Notes: a model not told the origin generated them from the letters alone. Positions 1 to 10,973 are shown, counted from the first letter of the stretch. The stretch: DNA of 64,000 nt from Rhodospirillales bacterium BBD 1991-14 (GCA_001657395.1 LYSY01000005.1:186001-250000); one strand, 5' to 3'. Made by a program: numbers and translations.

Positions 1-547
1 CCCCGGCCTTGTCTCCCTCCTCGTCTTCTTCCAGGGCTTCCGCGTCTACAGCCTCCGGCAGGGCGGAGCGGATGGTATGGAAGAGATCGCTCATGCCGAG
101 ACCATGCTCGGCGGAAATCGGCACGGGATCGCCCAGGCCCAGCGCATAGGTTTCCGCCAGCCCGGTCTCGGCCTCCCGCCCCTCGCACTTGTTGGCGATC
201 AGCGCCACCGGGCGGTTGCTGCGCCGCAGCCAGTTGGCAAAGTGTTCGTCGAGGGGCGTCAGCCCGGCGCGGGCGTCGATCACCAGCAGGGCCATGTCGG
301 CGTCTTCCAGCGCGCGCTCCGTCTGGCTGCGCATCCGCCCTTCCAGGCTGTCGTCAAAACGCTCTTCGAGGCCGGCTGTATCGATGACGCGAAAGGAAAA
401 TCCGAAGAGGTTCGCCTCCCCCTCGCGCCGGTCGCGGGTAACCCCCGGCGTGTCGTCCACCAGCGCGAGCTTCTGCCCGACCAGCCGGTTGAAGAGGGTC
501 GACTTTCCGACGTTCGGACGACCCAGGATGGCGACTGTGATGGTCAT
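1..547 (-). CDS. der: GTPase Der (EngA), N-terminal part, cut by window edge
   Basis: Der is a double-GTPase that acts in 50S ribosomal subunit maturation in the cytoplasm. The 182 visible residues cover the first G domain. G1 (GRPNVGKS) is at residues 9-16, G3 (DTAG) at 56-59 and G4 (NKCE) at 119-122. G4 ends in Glu where the textbook motif has Asp, a variation I believe occurs in alphaproteobacterial Der domain 1. The gene continues past the left edge, so the second G domain and KH-like domain are not visible. It lies 63 bp downstream of bamB on the same strand, in the conserved yfgM-bamB-der order also found in E. coli. The start is the ATG at 547, directly preceding the [10 protein letters not shown]-terminus typical of the family. 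Confidence 0.95.
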   Translation of the reverse strand, partial: MTITVAILGRPNVGKSTLFNRLVGQKLALVDDTPGVTRDRREGEANLFGFSFRVIDTAGLEERFDDSLEGRMRSQTERALEDADMALLVIDARAGLTPLDEHFANWLRRSNRPVALIANKCEGREAETGLAETYALGLGDPVPISAEHGLGMSDLFHTIRSALPEAVDAEALEEDEEGDKAG

Positions 548-610
548 GGTCCTGGCCTGAACTTGGCAAGCGCTGAGGGCGGGCGCCGGGTGGGCGCGCC
601 GGGGCGCACC

Positions 611-1969
611 CTAACGCAACGCCACCAGCGTGCCCGAGTGGGTCACAACGTAGAGGCTGTTGTTCGCCACTACCGGAGACACCGCGACACCGCTGCCCAC
701 ATCGAAGAACCCCAGCGGCTTGCCGTCATAGGGCGAGACAGACAGCACCTGCCCGTGAGAGCCGGCCACAACCAGACGGTCCCCGGCGAGCACCGGCCCG
801 GTCCAGCGGATCGGATCGTCCTGGTCGTCGGGATCTTCGAAGCGCGGCAAAGGCTGAACCCAGCGGATCCGGCCGTCCCGGCGCTGCAGGCAGACAAGCT
901 GGGAATCCTTGGTCAGGACATAGATCACGTCACCGGCCGGCCAGGGCATCTCGATACCGCCGAGATCGGCCTGCCAGACCCGCACCCCCTGACGCGTGTC
1001 GATGGCCAGCATGCGTCCGGCATGGCTGACCGCCAGAACCATGTCACGGTCGATGACCGGGAGGCCGCGGATCTGCGCGATGTCGGCCAGCGGATCGATG
1101 CGCCGGATTGCGCTCAGGTTCTCCGACCAGACGACGCGGCCACTGTCGGCCAGCATGGCCAGGATCTCGCCGGAGGAGTACGGCACCACCACCAGGTTGC
1201 CGGCCGCGGCCGGACTGGCGGAGCCCAGCAGGCCCGCCGTTTCCTGCACACCGACATGGTTCCACAGCCGATCGCCGCTTTCGGCGTCGACCACGATCAT
1301 CTGGTTGTCGAAGGTTACGGCGAAGACGCGGCCGTCGTTCACTGCGGGCCCGCTGCGCATCGGGGCGGGGCCCCTGTGCTCCCACAGCACCTCGCCGCTG
1401 CGTGCATTCAGCGCGAAGAGCTTGGCGAATCCGGTCGCGACGAAGACCTTTCCGTCCTGGTAGGCAATGCCGCCCCCGAAGAAGCCGTCATCCTCGTCAT
1501 CGTCCTCCAGGTCGACGCGCCACACGCGGCTGCCGTTGCTGGCGGAAAAGGCGGAGACGACGGAGCGCGCGTCCATGGTGTACACCAGATCGCCCACCAC
1601 CAGGGGCTGGGCCAGGACCTGTGCCACATCGCCGGAGCCCTCGCCGATGTCCGCGCTCCAGATGCGCCGGGGATTGGCGCTCAGCGAAAGGTGGTACATG
1701 GCATGGGCCGCCGAGCCGCCGGGCTGCGCCCAGTCGGTGTTCACATAGGGCTCAGGCAGACGGACCGCGACATCGGCAATGCTGGGGTCCGGGCGCAGGC
1801 CGCGCTCGATGGCCAGGATAGCGATCCGGTCGCCCGGCAGCGGCGGATCCTCCGGCGCACCGAAGAAGTCGTCGAAACTGCAGCCGCTCAGAACCAGGGC
1901 CAGCGGACCGAACAGAAGGGTCGGCAGCGCGCGTACGCGCAGGCGGGAAAAAGACATCAGCGGGATCAT
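611..1969 (-). CDS. bamB: Outer-membrane assembly lipoprotein BamB (PQQ-like beta-propeller)
   Basis: BamB is the beta-propeller lipoprotein of the BAM complex, anchored in the inner leaflet of the outer membrane, where it helps insert beta-barrel proteins. The 452-residue product starts with a hydrophobic signal ending in the lipobox LSGC (Cys30). Repeated blades follow with the PQQ/YWTD-like pattern, for example NGSRVWRVDL, SGEVLWEHRG, SGDRLWNHVG and DGRIRWVQPL. The acidic run EDDDEDDGF near residue 155 is a lineage-specific loop. Its start codon overlaps the stop of the yfgM-like gene as ATGA, supporting translational coupling; an in-frame ATG at 1957 is the alternative start. Family membership is strong from blade repeats, lipobox and position before der. 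Confidence 0.93.
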   Translation of the reverse strand: MIPLMSFSRLRVRALPTLLFGPLALVLSGCSFDDFFGAPEDPPLPGDRIAILAIERGLRPDPSIADVAVRLPEPYVNTDWAQPGGSAAHAMYHLSLSANPRRIWSADIGEGSGDVAQVLAQPLVVGDLVYTMDARSVVSAFSASNGSRVWRVDLEDDDEDDGFFGGGIAYQDGKVFVATGFAKLFALNARSGEVLWEHRGPAPMRSGPAVNDGRVFAVTFDNQMIVVDAESGDRLWNHVGVQETAGLLGSASPAAAGNLVVVPYSSGEILAMLADSGRVVWSENLSAIRRIDPLADIAQIRGLPVIDRDMVLAVSHAGRMLAIDTRQGVRVWQADLGGIEMPWPAGDVIYVLTKDSQLVCLQRRDGRIRWVQPLPRFEDPDDQDDPIRWTGPVLAGDRLVVAGSHGQVLSVSPYDGKPLGFFDVGSGVAVSPVVANNSLYVVTHSGTLVALR

Positions 1970-2610
1970 CCAGGCAGTGCGGCAAGCAACTGGGCGGCAC
2001 GGGTTCGGCTACTGGCAGGGGCTTCGGGATCGTCGGTGATCTCGGTCAGGATCTCACGCGCCTCCTCTTCATCCCCATCTTTGAGGGCAACCGCAGCCAG
2101 GAGTTCCAGAGCGGTGAAGCGGTAGGGTGCGCCGGGAGCGGCCAGCGGCTGCAGACGGCCGCGCAGTTCGGCCGGGTCGCCGTCATCCAGATCGCGCATC
2201 ACGGCGTTGAGCGCCCCGAGGCCGCTGACAGCCTGGGGCGCAGAGCCGTTCTGCGCAAGTTGGTTCCAGATGTCCTGCGCCGTCGCCGTATCCCCTGCTT
2301 CGGCGGCCAGATGCGCCTCTGTCAGCGCCGCCAGAAGCGCATAGCCGCTGCCGCTGGGATCGCTCAGCGTCCGCAGGGCCTGTCGGCCCGCGGCCTCGTT
2401 GCCGTCCTCGATCAGCGCCAGGGCTGCGGAATAGGCATCCGACTGCTCGCCGCGCAGTTTCTCGTCGTAGGCCCGCCAGCCCTGATAGCCCGCCGTACTC
2501 AGAACCACGACCGCCGCGACCAGATAGATGTAGAGGCTGTAGCGTTTCCACCAGTCGGCCGCCTTATCGCGGCGCAGGTCCTCTTCGACTTCCTTAAAGA
2601 TGTCGGACAC
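1966..2610 (-). CDS. YfgM-like tetratricopeptide membrane protein
   Basis: The 214-residue protein has a short basic N-terminus, one membrane segment at about residues 27-44 (LYIYLVAAVVVLSTAGYQGW) and a periplasmic helical-repeat region. This is the architecture of YfgM, the ancillary SecYEG/chaperone-linked protein. The N-terminal pattern (SDIFKEVEEDLRRDKAADWWKRY) is typical of alphaproteobacterial members annotated as TPR or DUF2659-like. It is first in the yfgM-bamB-der operon and overlaps bamB by 4 nt. In E. coli YfgM works with PpiD at the translocon; the same role here is inferred from homology and synteny only. Confidence 0.88.
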   Translation of the reverse strand: MSDIFKEVEEDLRRDKAADWWKRYSLYIYLVAAVVVLSTAGYQGWRAYDEKLRGEQSDAYSAALALIEDGNEAAGRQALRTLSDPSGSGYALLAALTEAHLAAEAGDTATAQDIWNQLAQNGSAPQAVSGLGALNAVMRDLDDGDPAELRGRLQPLAAPGAPYRFTALELLAAVALKDGDEEEAREILTEITDDPEAPASSRTRAAQLLAALPG

Positions 2611-2837
2611 TCAAGACTCCTCGACGCTCTCTCCCCGACCGGCCTCAAAACCGTCCCCGCATGCGATTTTCATTTACGCTTCCGGAGGTCACCCCCGGGC
2701 GTTATCCCAGGGGGTCATCGTTCTGCAACACGACCGCGCCCCGTTTGATAATGCCCCGGGGGGCCGTCATCAACCTTCTATTCGTGCTATCGCCCGGGCC
2801 GCGGCCAAGCGGGTCTGCCCGGATCAGGTTCTGCGGA

Positions 2838-3389
2838 TCAGGCCGCCTTCCATTTGATGCTGCAGCCCATCGAGGCGACCTGCTCTTCCGGGCCACGCCC
2901 GGTCTCGGCCACCGCCTGCATGGCCTCGAAGAGTTCCCGCCGGGCGTCAGGCACCAGCGTGGTCCGGGATTCGTCCAGGCGTCCGCGGTACTGCAACTCC
3001 CAGTCGGCGTTGAAGCCGAAGAAATCCGGGGTACAAATGGCATCGTAGGCCCGCGCGGTTTCCTGCGTCGGATCCACCAAGTAGGGGAAGCCGAAACCGT
3101 GCTCCCGGGCGAATTCCTTCATGTTTTCAAAGGAGTCCTCCGGATAGGCGGCGGCGTCATTCGCGTTGATCCCGGCGAAGCCGATCCCGATCGCCTGAAG
3201 GGCCCGGGCCTCTTCGGCCAGACGCCCGGCGACCGAGCGCACATAGGGGCAGTGGTTGCACATGAAAACGATCACGGTCCCCTTGGGGCCCGCCACGTCG
3301 TCCAGGTTGTAGGTCCGTCCGTCGATCCCCTGCAGGGAGAAGTCGACCGCCTTCCATCCAAAGTCGCAAATCGGTGGCACCGCCGCCAT
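2838..3389 (-). CDS. Thioredoxin-family redoxin (AhpC/TSA-like)
   Basis: The 183-residue protein has a thioredoxin fold of the peroxiredoxin/redoxin class. Residues 40-50 (IVFMCNHCPYV) carry a CxxC pair, Cys44 and Cys47, at the usual end of the first strand. CTPDFFGF supplies the cis-Pro region, and the conserved C-terminal tail SMGCSIKWK is diagnostic of this cytosolic thioredoxin-family subgroup. There is no signal peptide, so it is expected in the cytoplasm. It probably acts as a thiol-disulfide or peroxide reductase, but the substrate is unknown. It sits alone, upstream of the yfgM operon on the same strand with a 227-bp gap in which I see no gene. Confidence 0.9.
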   Translation of the reverse strand: MAAVPPICDFGWKAVDFSLQGIDGRTYNLDDVAGPKGTVIVFMCNHCPYVRSVAGRLAEEARALQAIGIGFAGINANDAAAYPEDSFENMKEFAREHGFGFPYLVDPTQETARAYDAICTPDFFGFNADWELQYRGRLDESRTTLVPDARRELFEAMQAVAETGRGPEEQVASMGCSIKWKAA

Positions 3390-3612
3390 CTTTTGCCCTC
3401 CGCAAGAGTCTTTTAATTCAGAAGCTTAGGTGGTCGTTATGACAGCTTCCGGCAAGCGGCGCACGTTAACATTTTTTTCAACGCGACAGGACAGACTGAT
3501 GCTTGGGGTTTTGGCTCCAGGCCACCCCGGATCTGCAGGATGCAGGTCGCCAGGTACCCCGGGCCCGAGAGAAATCTGGGCCCGAGAGGATAAAGGCCAA
3601 GAGGATCAAGGT

Positions 3613-3978
3613 ATGAGACGCTGCCGCCTGTCCGTTCTTCTGCGCACCGCGGTCCCCGTGCTGGGGCTGAGCCTGGGTGCCTGCGATCCCGCCTCCCAGG
3701 CCATGCTGGCCGGCGCCAGCCTCGTGACATTCGTCCATACGGACAAGACCCTTGGCGATCACATGGCGACCTGGGCCTTCGATCAGGATTGCTCGGTCCT
3801 CTATGCGGCCGACGGCGAGCCCTATTGCCAGCGCTTCGTCACCGAGGAGGAGCGCCACGCCGCCGAGTCGGCGGCCGCAGCCCAGCAGGCCAACACCTAC
3901 TGCTACCGGACCCTGGGCGCCATCAACTGCTTCCGCGAAGCCGACAGTCTCGCCAGCACCCAGGCCCGCGTCCGCTGA
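3613..3978 (+). CDS. Small Cys-rich lipoprotein of unknown function
   Basis: A 121-residue predicted lipoprotein. Basic residues MRRCR are followed by a hydrophobic stretch ending in the lipobox LGAC (Cys24). The mature part contains a block HTDKTLGDHMATWAFDQDCS and four further cysteines (DCSVLY, PYCQR, TYCYR, NCFRE), consistent with two disulfides in the periplasm. I recognise it only as a conserved alphaproteobacterial hypothetical. An upstream in-frame extension to 3430 is possible, but the ATG at 3613 places the signal peptide at the N-terminus and is preferred. The gene is monocistronic, divergent from the redoxin gene. Confidence 0.75.
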   Translation: MRRCRLSVLLRTAVPVLGLSLGACDPASQAMLAGASLVTFVHTDKTLGDHMATWAFDQDCSVLYAADGEPYCQRFVTEEERHAAESAAAAQQANTYCYRTLGAINCFREADSLASTQARVR

Positions 3979-4148
3979 TCGCGGGTGCCCCTGGCACGCC
4001 CTGGCCCCGCCTGGCCATGCGTTCGGCATCCCAGGCGGGAGCCTGCCGCCATGTTGCATCGCACAAATGTCCTCTCTGGACGGCGGCTGAAAATTCGGGA
4101 ACACTAAAAGCCCTAGGGACTATGACGCTTGGGAGACTGTCCGCGTCC

Positions 4149-4478
4149 ATGAGCCAGCTGTACCGCTTCAGCGAACACCGCAAGGCGCCCAGGCGCGTAT
4201 TCTTCAGCCGCTCCGAACTCAATCAATTGCTGTCGCTCTACAGCCGCAACGTCGCCAATGGGAACTGGCGCGACTATGCCATCGACCAGATCGGCGGCAC
4301 TGCCATATTCTCGGTGTTCCGGCACACCCATGATGCGCCGCTGTTCTCCATCGCCAAGCAGGGCAGCAGCCGCAGCCCGGAATTCGTGGTCTTCTCAGGC
4401 CGGGAAAAACTGAAGAGGGCCAAGACCTTGCCTGATGCCCTTAAAGTCTTCAGAAATCATCTGAAGGTCGTCTGCTAA
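4149..4478 (+). CDS. DUF2794 domain protein
   Basis: A 109-residue cytosolic protein matching the alphaproteobacterial DUF2794 family, whose hallmarks are visible: FSRSELNQLLSLYSRNVA, then WRDYAIDQ, then the C-terminal LFSIAK and FVVFSGREKLKRAKTL. The function of the family is not known. The ATG at 4149 has GGGAGA 12 nt upstream. An in-frame ATG at 4122 would add nine residues and cannot be excluded. It follows the small lipoprotein gene after 170 bp. Confidence 0.85.
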   Translation: MSQLYRFSEHRKAPRRVFFSRSELNQLLSLYSRNVANGNWRDYAIDQIGGTAIFSVFRHTHDAPLFSIAKQGSSRSPEFVVFSGREKLKRAKTLPDALKVFRNHLKVVC

Positions 4479-4481
4479 GGC

Positions 4482-4509
4482 ACACTCGCACCGCGTGATC
4501 GCAGTGTGT
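4482..4509 (+). terminator. Weak hairpin after DUF2794 gene
   Basis: CACACT and AGTGTG can pair around a roughly 14-nt loop containing a second possible GC pair, just after the DUF2794 stop, followed by TTCAATCC. There is no real T-run, so an intrinsic terminator is only a possibility. Confidence 0.25.
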
Positions 4510-4534
4510 TCAATCCCCAAGCGATCTCTTTAAG

Positions 4535-4554
4535 ATCAGTTATAAATTACTGAT
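4535..4554. promoter_or_regulatory. Imperfect 20-bp palindrome in AT-rich intergenic DNA
   Basis: ATCAGT at 4535-4540 and ACTGAT at 4549-4554 form the arms of an imperfect palindrome with an AT-rich centre. It lies in a 368-bp gene-free interval (4479-4846) whose 4530-4620 part is markedly AT-rich for this genome. It could be an operator or promoter-proximal site; no cognate regulator is visible. Confidence 0.3.
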
Positions 4555-4701
4555 TCATATGAGCTAAAGGCAGCTTCCCTGCTATCGCAGCGATAGAATT
4601 CTTAACCTAAACCTTTAAGCTGCGGGCAATCTCTTCGTGGGACCATGGGACAATTCCTGAGCTTTCCCCAATCGGCTTGAGGAAGAGTATCTGTCTCGAT
4701 C

Positions 4702-4737
4702 GGGCCAGCGGCGGACTCCCCCAACTGCCGCTGGCCC
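4702..4737. other. Perfect 11-bp stem hairpin upstream of PilZ gene
   Basis: GGGCCAGCGGC (4702-4712) is exactly complementary to GCCGCTGGCCC (4727-4737), with a 14-nt loop. It lies about 110 bp before the PilZ start and lacks a U-tract on either side. A leader structure or rho-assisted pause is possible. The rest of the 4479-4846 interval holds no recognisable gene. Confidence 0.4.
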
Positions 4738-4846
4738 ACCCCGACCCAGAGGACCGGTAGCGGCGCGCTTGCAGATCAGCGCAGGCGATGCCTCCTCTTG
4801 CGGCTGGGGCTGGGAGAAGTCGGGCCGCTGAGGAGAGGTGCAGACC

Positions 4847-5212
4847 ATGGCGCGGGATTCGGAAATTACAGAGATCGACCAGGCCGCCAACGACGGGTCC
4901 GATGGGTCCGACCGGCGGCGCTTCATCCGCGCCGCCACGGTCCTGAGCGCCCGCCTGCTGACCCGCCGGGGCGCCTTCGAGGGCACGGTCCTCGATGCCT
5001 CCCTGAACGGCGTCAAGGTCTGGACGGCCGGCGACGTGCCGGTCGGCAGTGCCGTGACGCTGGTCCTCGCCGGCGCGGTGCACTTCGGCGGCACCGTGGT
5101 GTGGCGCCGCGGCGAGACGCTGGGCATCTGCTTCCACGACGACCCGGAGAAGGTGGCCAGCATCATGGCCGCCCTGCTGCCCCAACGCTGCCTCCAGGTC
5201 GGCCACGCCTAA
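4847..5212 (+). CDS. PilZ domain protein
   Basis: A 121-residue single-domain PilZ protein, a probable c-di-GMP receptor. The two family signatures are both present: an arginine motif at about residues 23-28 (RRRFIR; RxxxR) and DASLNG at about 50-55 ((D/N)xSxxG). The GICFHD strand typical of the barrel end follows near residue 93. With both motifs intact, c-di-GMP binding is plausible; the output partner cannot be told from the neighbours. The ATG at 4847 is preceded by a strong Shine-Dalgarno, AGGAGAGG, eight bases upstream. It is convergent with guaA. Confidence 0.9.
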   Translation: MARDSEITEIDQAANDGSDGSDRRRFIRAATVLSARLLTRRGAFEGTVLDASLNGVKVWTAGDVPVGSAVTLVLAGAVHFGGTVVWRRGETLGICFHDDPEKVASIMAALLPQRCLQVGHA

Positions 5213-5240
5213 GGCGGGATACCCTACCCCGACTCTTCCC

Positions 5241-6788
5241 CTACTCCCACTCGATGGTTCCCGGCGGTTTCGAGGTCACGTCGTAGACCACGCGGTTGAT
5301 GCCGCGCACCTCGTTGATGAGGCGCGTGGCGACGGCGGCCAGAAACTCGTGGTCGAAGGGATAGCTCTCCGCGGTCATGCCGTCGGTCGACGTCACGGCG
5401 CGCAGGGCGCAGACGTAGTCGTAGGAGCGCGCGTCGCCCATCACGCCGACGGTCTTCACCGGCAGCAGCACGGCGAAGGCCTGCCAGATGGCGTCGTAGA
5501 GGCCGGCCTTGCGGATGGCGTCCAGATAGACCGCATCGGCCTTGCGCAGGATGTCCGCCTGCTCTCGGGTCACCGGCCCGGGAATGCGGATCGCCAGTCC
5601 CGGCCCGGGAAAGGGATGGCGGCCGACGAGGCGCTCCGGCAGGCCCAGTTCCCGTCCGAGGGCGCGCACCTCGTCCTTAAAGAGTTCGCGCAGCGGCTCC
5701 ACCAGCTTCATGTTCATCCGCTCCGGCAGGCCGCCCACGTTGTGGTGCGACTTGATGGTCACGCTGGGCCCGCCTGTGAAGGAAACCGACTCGATCACGT
5801 CCGGGTAAAGCGTGCCCTGGGCAAGGAACTCGGCGCCGCCCATCTCGTGCGCCTCTTCCTCGAAGACGTCGATGAAGGTGGAGCCGATGATCTTGCGCTT
5901 CTGCTCCGGGTCGGCGACGCCCTCCAGCTTGCCGAGGAAGACGGCGCTGGCGTCGCGATGCACCAGCGGGATGTTGTAGTGGTCGTGAAAAACCTTCACC
6001 ACCTCCTCTGCCTCGTTCAGGCGCAGCAGGCCGTGATCGACGAAGATGCAGGTGAGCTGGTCGCCGATCGCCTCATGGATCAGCACCGCCGCGACGGAGG
6101 AGTCGACACCGCCCGAGAGGCCGCAGACGACGCGGCCCTGCCCGACCTGTTTGCGGATCGCCTCGATGGCCTGCTGGCGGAAGGCCGCCATGGTCCAGTC
6201 GCCGCCGCAGCCGGCGACCTTGTGGGTGAAGTTGGCGAGCAGCCTGGCGCCGTCGGGCGTGTGCACCACCTCCGGATGGAACTGCACGGCATAGATACGG
6301 CGCGCCTCGTCCGCGACCACGGCATAGGGCGCCCCTTCGGAGGTGCCATAGACCTTGAAGCCCTCCGGCAGGCGCACCACGCGGTCGCCGTGGCTCATCC
6401 AGACCTGGTGCTTCTCGCCGGTCGCCCAGACGCCCTCGGTCAGCGTGCAACTCTCCTGCATCTCGACGAAGGCCTTGCCGAACTCCTGATGGTCGGAGCC
6501 CTCGACTTCGCCGCCCAGTTGGGCACAGAGCGTCTGCTGTCCGTAACAGATGCCGAGGATCGGCACGCCCAGATCGAAGACCGCCTGGGGCGCGCGCGGC
6601 GTGTCGCTGCCGGTGACCGAGGCCGGGCCGCCGGAGAGGATCACGCCTTTCGGCGCGAAGTCGGCAATCTTCGCGGGGTCGGTGTTGAAGGGAAGGATCT
6701 CGCAGTAGACACCGCTTTCGCGGACACGCCGGGCGATGAGCTGGGTGACCTGGGAGCCAAAATCGAGAATGAGAATGCGGTCGGTCAT
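5241..6788 (-). CDS. guaA: GMP synthase (glutamine-hydrolysing)
   Basis: Converts XMP, ATP and glutamine to GMP in the cytoplasm, the last step of guanine nucleotide synthesis. The 515 residues contain an N-terminal class I glutamine amidotransferase (ILDFGSQ at 8-14, nucleophile elbow GICYGQQ with Cys81, HPE of the triad near 173-175). An ATP-pyrophosphatase P-loop (SGGVDSS) follows near residue 225. The C-terminal dimerisation domain ends with [11 protein letters not shown], the invariant GuaA C-terminus. Length is normal. It is last in a leftward unit guaB-rsmB-GNAT-guaA, with 95 bp between it and the GNAT gene. Confidence 0.98.
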   Translation of the reverse strand: MTDRILILDFGSQVTQLIARRVRESGVYCEILPFNTDPAKIADFAPKGVILSGGPASVTGSDTPRAPQAVFDLGVPILGICYGQQTLCAQLGGEVEGSDHQEFGKAFVEMQESCTLTEGVWATGEKHQVWMSHGDRVVRLPEGFKVYGTSEGAPYAVVADEARRIYAVQFHPEVVHTPDGARLLANFTHKVAGCGGDWTMAAFRQQAIEAIRKQVGQGRVVCGLSGGVDSSVAAVLIHEAIGDQLTCIFVDHGLLRLNEAEEVVKVFHDHYNIPLVHRDASAVFLGKLEGVADPEQKRKIIGSTFIDVFEEEAHEMGGAEFLAQGTLYPDVIESVSFTGGPSVTIKSHHNVGGLPERMNMKLVEPLRELFKDEVRALGRELGLPERLVGRHPFPGPGLAIRIPGPVTREQADILRKADAVYLDAIRKAGLYDAIWQAFAVLLPVKTVGVMGDARSYDYVCALRAVTSTDGMTAESYPFDHEFLAAVATRLINEVRGINRVVYDVTSKPPGTIEWE

Positions 6789-6883
6789 AGGGAAGGTCCA
6801 TCGGTCTTGGGAGTGGGCGCCCGTTCGCCCTGCGGCGGCGATGCGGGATGTGTGGTGTCAATGCGGGTCATGTTTCGGTTTGC

Positions 6884-7426
6884 TCACGCTTCGGTTTGCG
6901 CCGTCCAGGTTTCCAGATCGGGCCAGCCGTAAGCCAGTTCCTGCAGGCCGACCCCGGCGAACTCCTCGACCCGCTCGCCGGCGCGCTGCCCGCCCATGGC
7001 CTCGTAGAAAAAGCGCGAGGGGTTTTCGGCCAGCACCCAGACATGGGCGCCGCGATGGCCCTCCCCCTCAAGCCCGTGAAAGGCGGTCGCGAGAAGGCGG
7101 CGCCCCAGGCCCTGGCTCTGCCAGTCGACCGTGACGTAGAGCGCGAAGACCTCGCCGCTGAAGGGCAGGCCCTTGCTGCGCGACGGTCCGAAGGTGACGA
7201 AGCCGACGATCTCCTCGTCGATCTCCGCCACCACAAGATCGTTGCCCTTGGTGGCATTGGCGGCGGCGCGATGCCACTGGGCGGAGGACCGCGCCACCGT
7301 CATGCGTGCCAGATAGTCGGCCGGAACCAGCCCCGCATAGGTGCTCTGCCAGGTTTCGACATGGACCCGGGCAATCCCATCGGCATCGCGGATCAGGGCC
7401 GGGCGCAAAATGACGTCGTCCGTCAT
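6884..7426 (-). CDS. GNAT-family N-acetyltransferase
   Basis: A 180-residue acetyl-CoA-dependent acyltransferase. The GNAT core shows the beta4 strand FALYVTVDW followed by the acetyl-CoA pyrophosphate loop QSQGLGRRLL (Q/RxxGxG/A), then a late motif AENPSRFFYEAMGG. The N-terminal RDADGIARVHVETW is typical of the broad RimI-like branch. The substrate is unknown. It starts 13 bp after the rsmB stop and is co-oriented with guaA, so it is probably cotranscribed in the gua unit. Confidence 0.9.
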   Translation of the reverse strand: MTDDVILRPALIRDADGIARVHVETWQSTYAGLVPADYLARMTVARSSAQWHRAAANATKGNDLVVAEIDEEIVGFVTFGPSRSKGLPFSGEVFALYVTVDWQSQGLGRRLLATAFHGLEGEGHRGAHVWVLAENPSRFFYEAMGGQRAGERVEEFAGVGLQELAYGWPDLETWTAQTEA

Positions 7427-7439
7427 GCGTCTGCTTCGG

Positions 7440-8747
7440 TCATGGTTCTGCGCGCCTGTCGAAGACGGCAACGAAAAAACCGTCGGTGCCGTTGACGGCC
7501 GGCGTAAGTGTCAGGCATTCGCCTTTCGCCGGGCAGGGCCCGTTCAAATGACGCGCCCAGAGTTCATCGACCGGATGAACGACATAGTCTTCCTGCGCCG
7601 CCAAAAAGGCCTCCGCTTGGTCTTCGTTTTCTTCCCGCAGCAGGGAACAGGTCACATAGATCAGCCGCCCGCCCGGGCGGACCAGGGAAGCGGCCTTCGA
7701 CAGGATGTCGCGCTGGCTTGCGCGATAGCCCGAGAGTTCCGCCGCAGTCAAGCGCCATCGGGCATCGGGCTGGCGCCGCCAGGCCCCGCTGCCCGAGCAG
7801 GGGGCATCCACCAGAACGCGGTCGAAAGCCTGATGGAGATCGCTGCCCGCCTCCGCCCCGGCCAGGACCCGGCACTCCACGAAGTCGGCACCGGCACGCT
7901 GCAGACGTGCGCCCGCGCGCTCCAGGCGCCGCGGGTCCGGGTCGCTGGCGATCAGCCGCCCCTGCCCTGCCATGGCGGCGGCCAGGGCCAGGGTCTTGCC
8001 GCCGGCCCCGGCGCAAAGGTCGGCGACGGCCATGCCCGGGGCGGCATCGCAGAGCAGCGCCGCCACCTGGGAGCCCTCGTCCTGGATTTCGATCAAGCCG
8101 TCCCGAAACGCCCGGCTTGCCTGCACCGCGCGGCGCCCGGACAGCCGCAGGCCGAGCGGCGAGAGCGGCGTCGGCTCGCTCTCGATCCCCTCGGAAGCCA
8201 GGGCCGCCCGCGCCGTCGCCCGGTCCGCCTTCAGACTGTTGCACCGCAGGTCCGTCGATGCCTGGGTGCCCAGGGCCGCCAGTTCGGCTTCCAGGTCCGA
8301 TCCGAAAGCCCGCTCCAAGGCCGGCATTAACCACTCCGGGATCTCGAGGCGCACCGCCGCCGGCTGCTCCGGCGAATCCAGATCCTTGCCTTCGAGGATC
8401 CGCAGCAGGTTGCGCTCGCAATCAGCGAGCGATGCCGGACCGTAGGGTTCGGCCCCACAGAGGCGGTCGAGTGCCTCGACTGTCTCCGCAGCCCGCAGCA
8501 CGACGTCAGCCAGCACCCAAAGGCGCGGCTCGGCCTCTGTCTGGCCGACACGGCCCAGCCACCAGCCGAGCCGGGCACGGTGACGCAAAACGCTGTAGAT
8601 CAGGGAAGACACGGCACGCCGGTCCTTCGACCCGATGTAGCGCCGCTTGCGAAGATAGTCGGCGATCACCTGGTCGGCAGGCCGCTCCGCGGCCTCGATC
8701 GCTTCGAGGGCCTCTATCGCAGCCTGAAGGCGGGCACCGGGCTTCAC
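7440..8747 (-). CDS. rsmB: RsmB-type rRNA (cytosine-C5) methyltransferase
   Basis: A 435-residue SAM-dependent methyltransferase of the RsmB/NOP2 (Sun) family that modifies a cytosine in 16S rRNA (C967 in E. coli). An N-terminal NusB-like helical domain (residues about 1-140) precedes the Rossmann methyltransferase domain. Visible motifs are DLCAGAGGKTLALA (SAM-binding), DAPCSGSGAWRR with the motif IV cysteine, and YVTCSLL with the motif VI catalytic cysteine. Location between guaB and guaA is a known alphaproteobacterial arrangement. The exact target base is inferred from family, not shown. Confidence 0.92.
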   Translation of the reverse strand: MKPGARLQAAIEALEAIEAAERPADQVIADYLRKRRYIGSKDRRAVSSLIYSVLRHRARLGWWLGRVGQTEAEPRLWVLADVVLRAAETVEALDRLCGAEPYGPASLADCERNLLRILEGKDLDSPEQPAAVRLEIPEWLMPALERAFGSDLEAELAALGTQASTDLRCNSLKADRATARAALASEGIESEPTPLSPLGLRLSGRRAVQASRAFRDGLIEIQDEGSQVAALLCDAAPGMAVADLCAGAGGKTLALAAAMAGQGRLIASDPDPRRLERAGARLQRAGADFVECRVLAGAEAGSDLHQAFDRVLVDAPCSGSGAWRRQPDARWRLTAAELSGYRASQRDILSKAASLVRPGGRLIYVTCSLLREENEDQAEAFLAAQEDYVVHPVDELWARHLNGPCPAKGECLTLTPAVNGTDGFFVAVFDRRAEP

Positions 8748-8835
8748 CGCACCCCCGGCAAGTCTTCAAGGCGCTTCGGGGCTTCAAGGCGCAATCCGGC
8801 TTCGCGTCCTGGACAGAGGTGCAGAACGCTCCCGG

Positions 8836-10521
<1,686 letters not shown>

Positions 10522-10523
10522 TC

Positions 10524-10973
10524 ATGAAGCCCGTACGCAGCTGGATTGTCGTCGCCGACGGGGCTCACGCCCGAATCCTGGAGAACGACGGCCCCGGGAA
10601 AGGCCTCTCCCCCCTTCCCGAAGAGGAAAAACACCACAGCCATCGCCCGACGCGGGAGATCAACGCGGACCGCCCCGGCCGCACCCACGACCGTCTCGGC
10701 CCGGGCCGGCACGCCATGGAGCCGCCGAGCGACGCCCATCGCCAGGAAAAGCAGCGCTTTGCCGCCAGGCTGGCGGATCGGTTGAACGCGGCGGCCGCGG
10801 CGCGGAGCTACGACCGGCTGATCCTGGTCGCCCCGGCAAAGACCCTGGGGGATCTACGCCGCGGCCTCAGCAAGGAAACGGCCGCGAAAGTCCACGCCGA
10901 ACTGGCCAAGGACCTGACACCCCTGGCCGACGCCGAACTCCCGGAGCACCTGGAAAAGGTGATCGCGCTCTAG
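10524..10973 (+). CDS. Host-attachment family protein (Host_attach)
   Basis: A 149-residue soluble protein of the Host_attach family (PF10116-like). It was named from a plant-attachment phenotype but is related to eRF1/baeRF-like folds. Signature segments are [15 protein letters not shown] at the N-terminus, a charged middle ([16 protein letters not shown]), and the C-terminal [21 protein letters not shown]. The biochemical role is unknown. The ATG at 10524 is preceded by GAGAAGAG. It is divergent from guaB, and its last four bases overlap the convergent rlmE stop. Confidence 0.88.
   Translation: MKPVRSWIVVADGAHARILENDGPGKGLSPLPEEEKHHSHRPTREINADRPGRTHDRLGPGRHAMEPPSDAHRQEKQRFAARLADRLNAAAAARSYDRLILVAPAKTLGDLRRGLSKETAAKVHAELAKDLTPLADAELPEHLEKVIAL

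Noticed and set aside
77-2125. 682-residue plus-strand ORF opposite der, bamB and yfgM
   Set aside because: It is antisense to three genes with clear families and conserved order, and its translation is low-complexity His/Arg/Gly-rich with no recognisable domain.
5349-6932. 527-residue plus-strand ORF opposite guaA
   Set aside because: Exact antisense shadow of GMP synthase caused by high-GC third positions.
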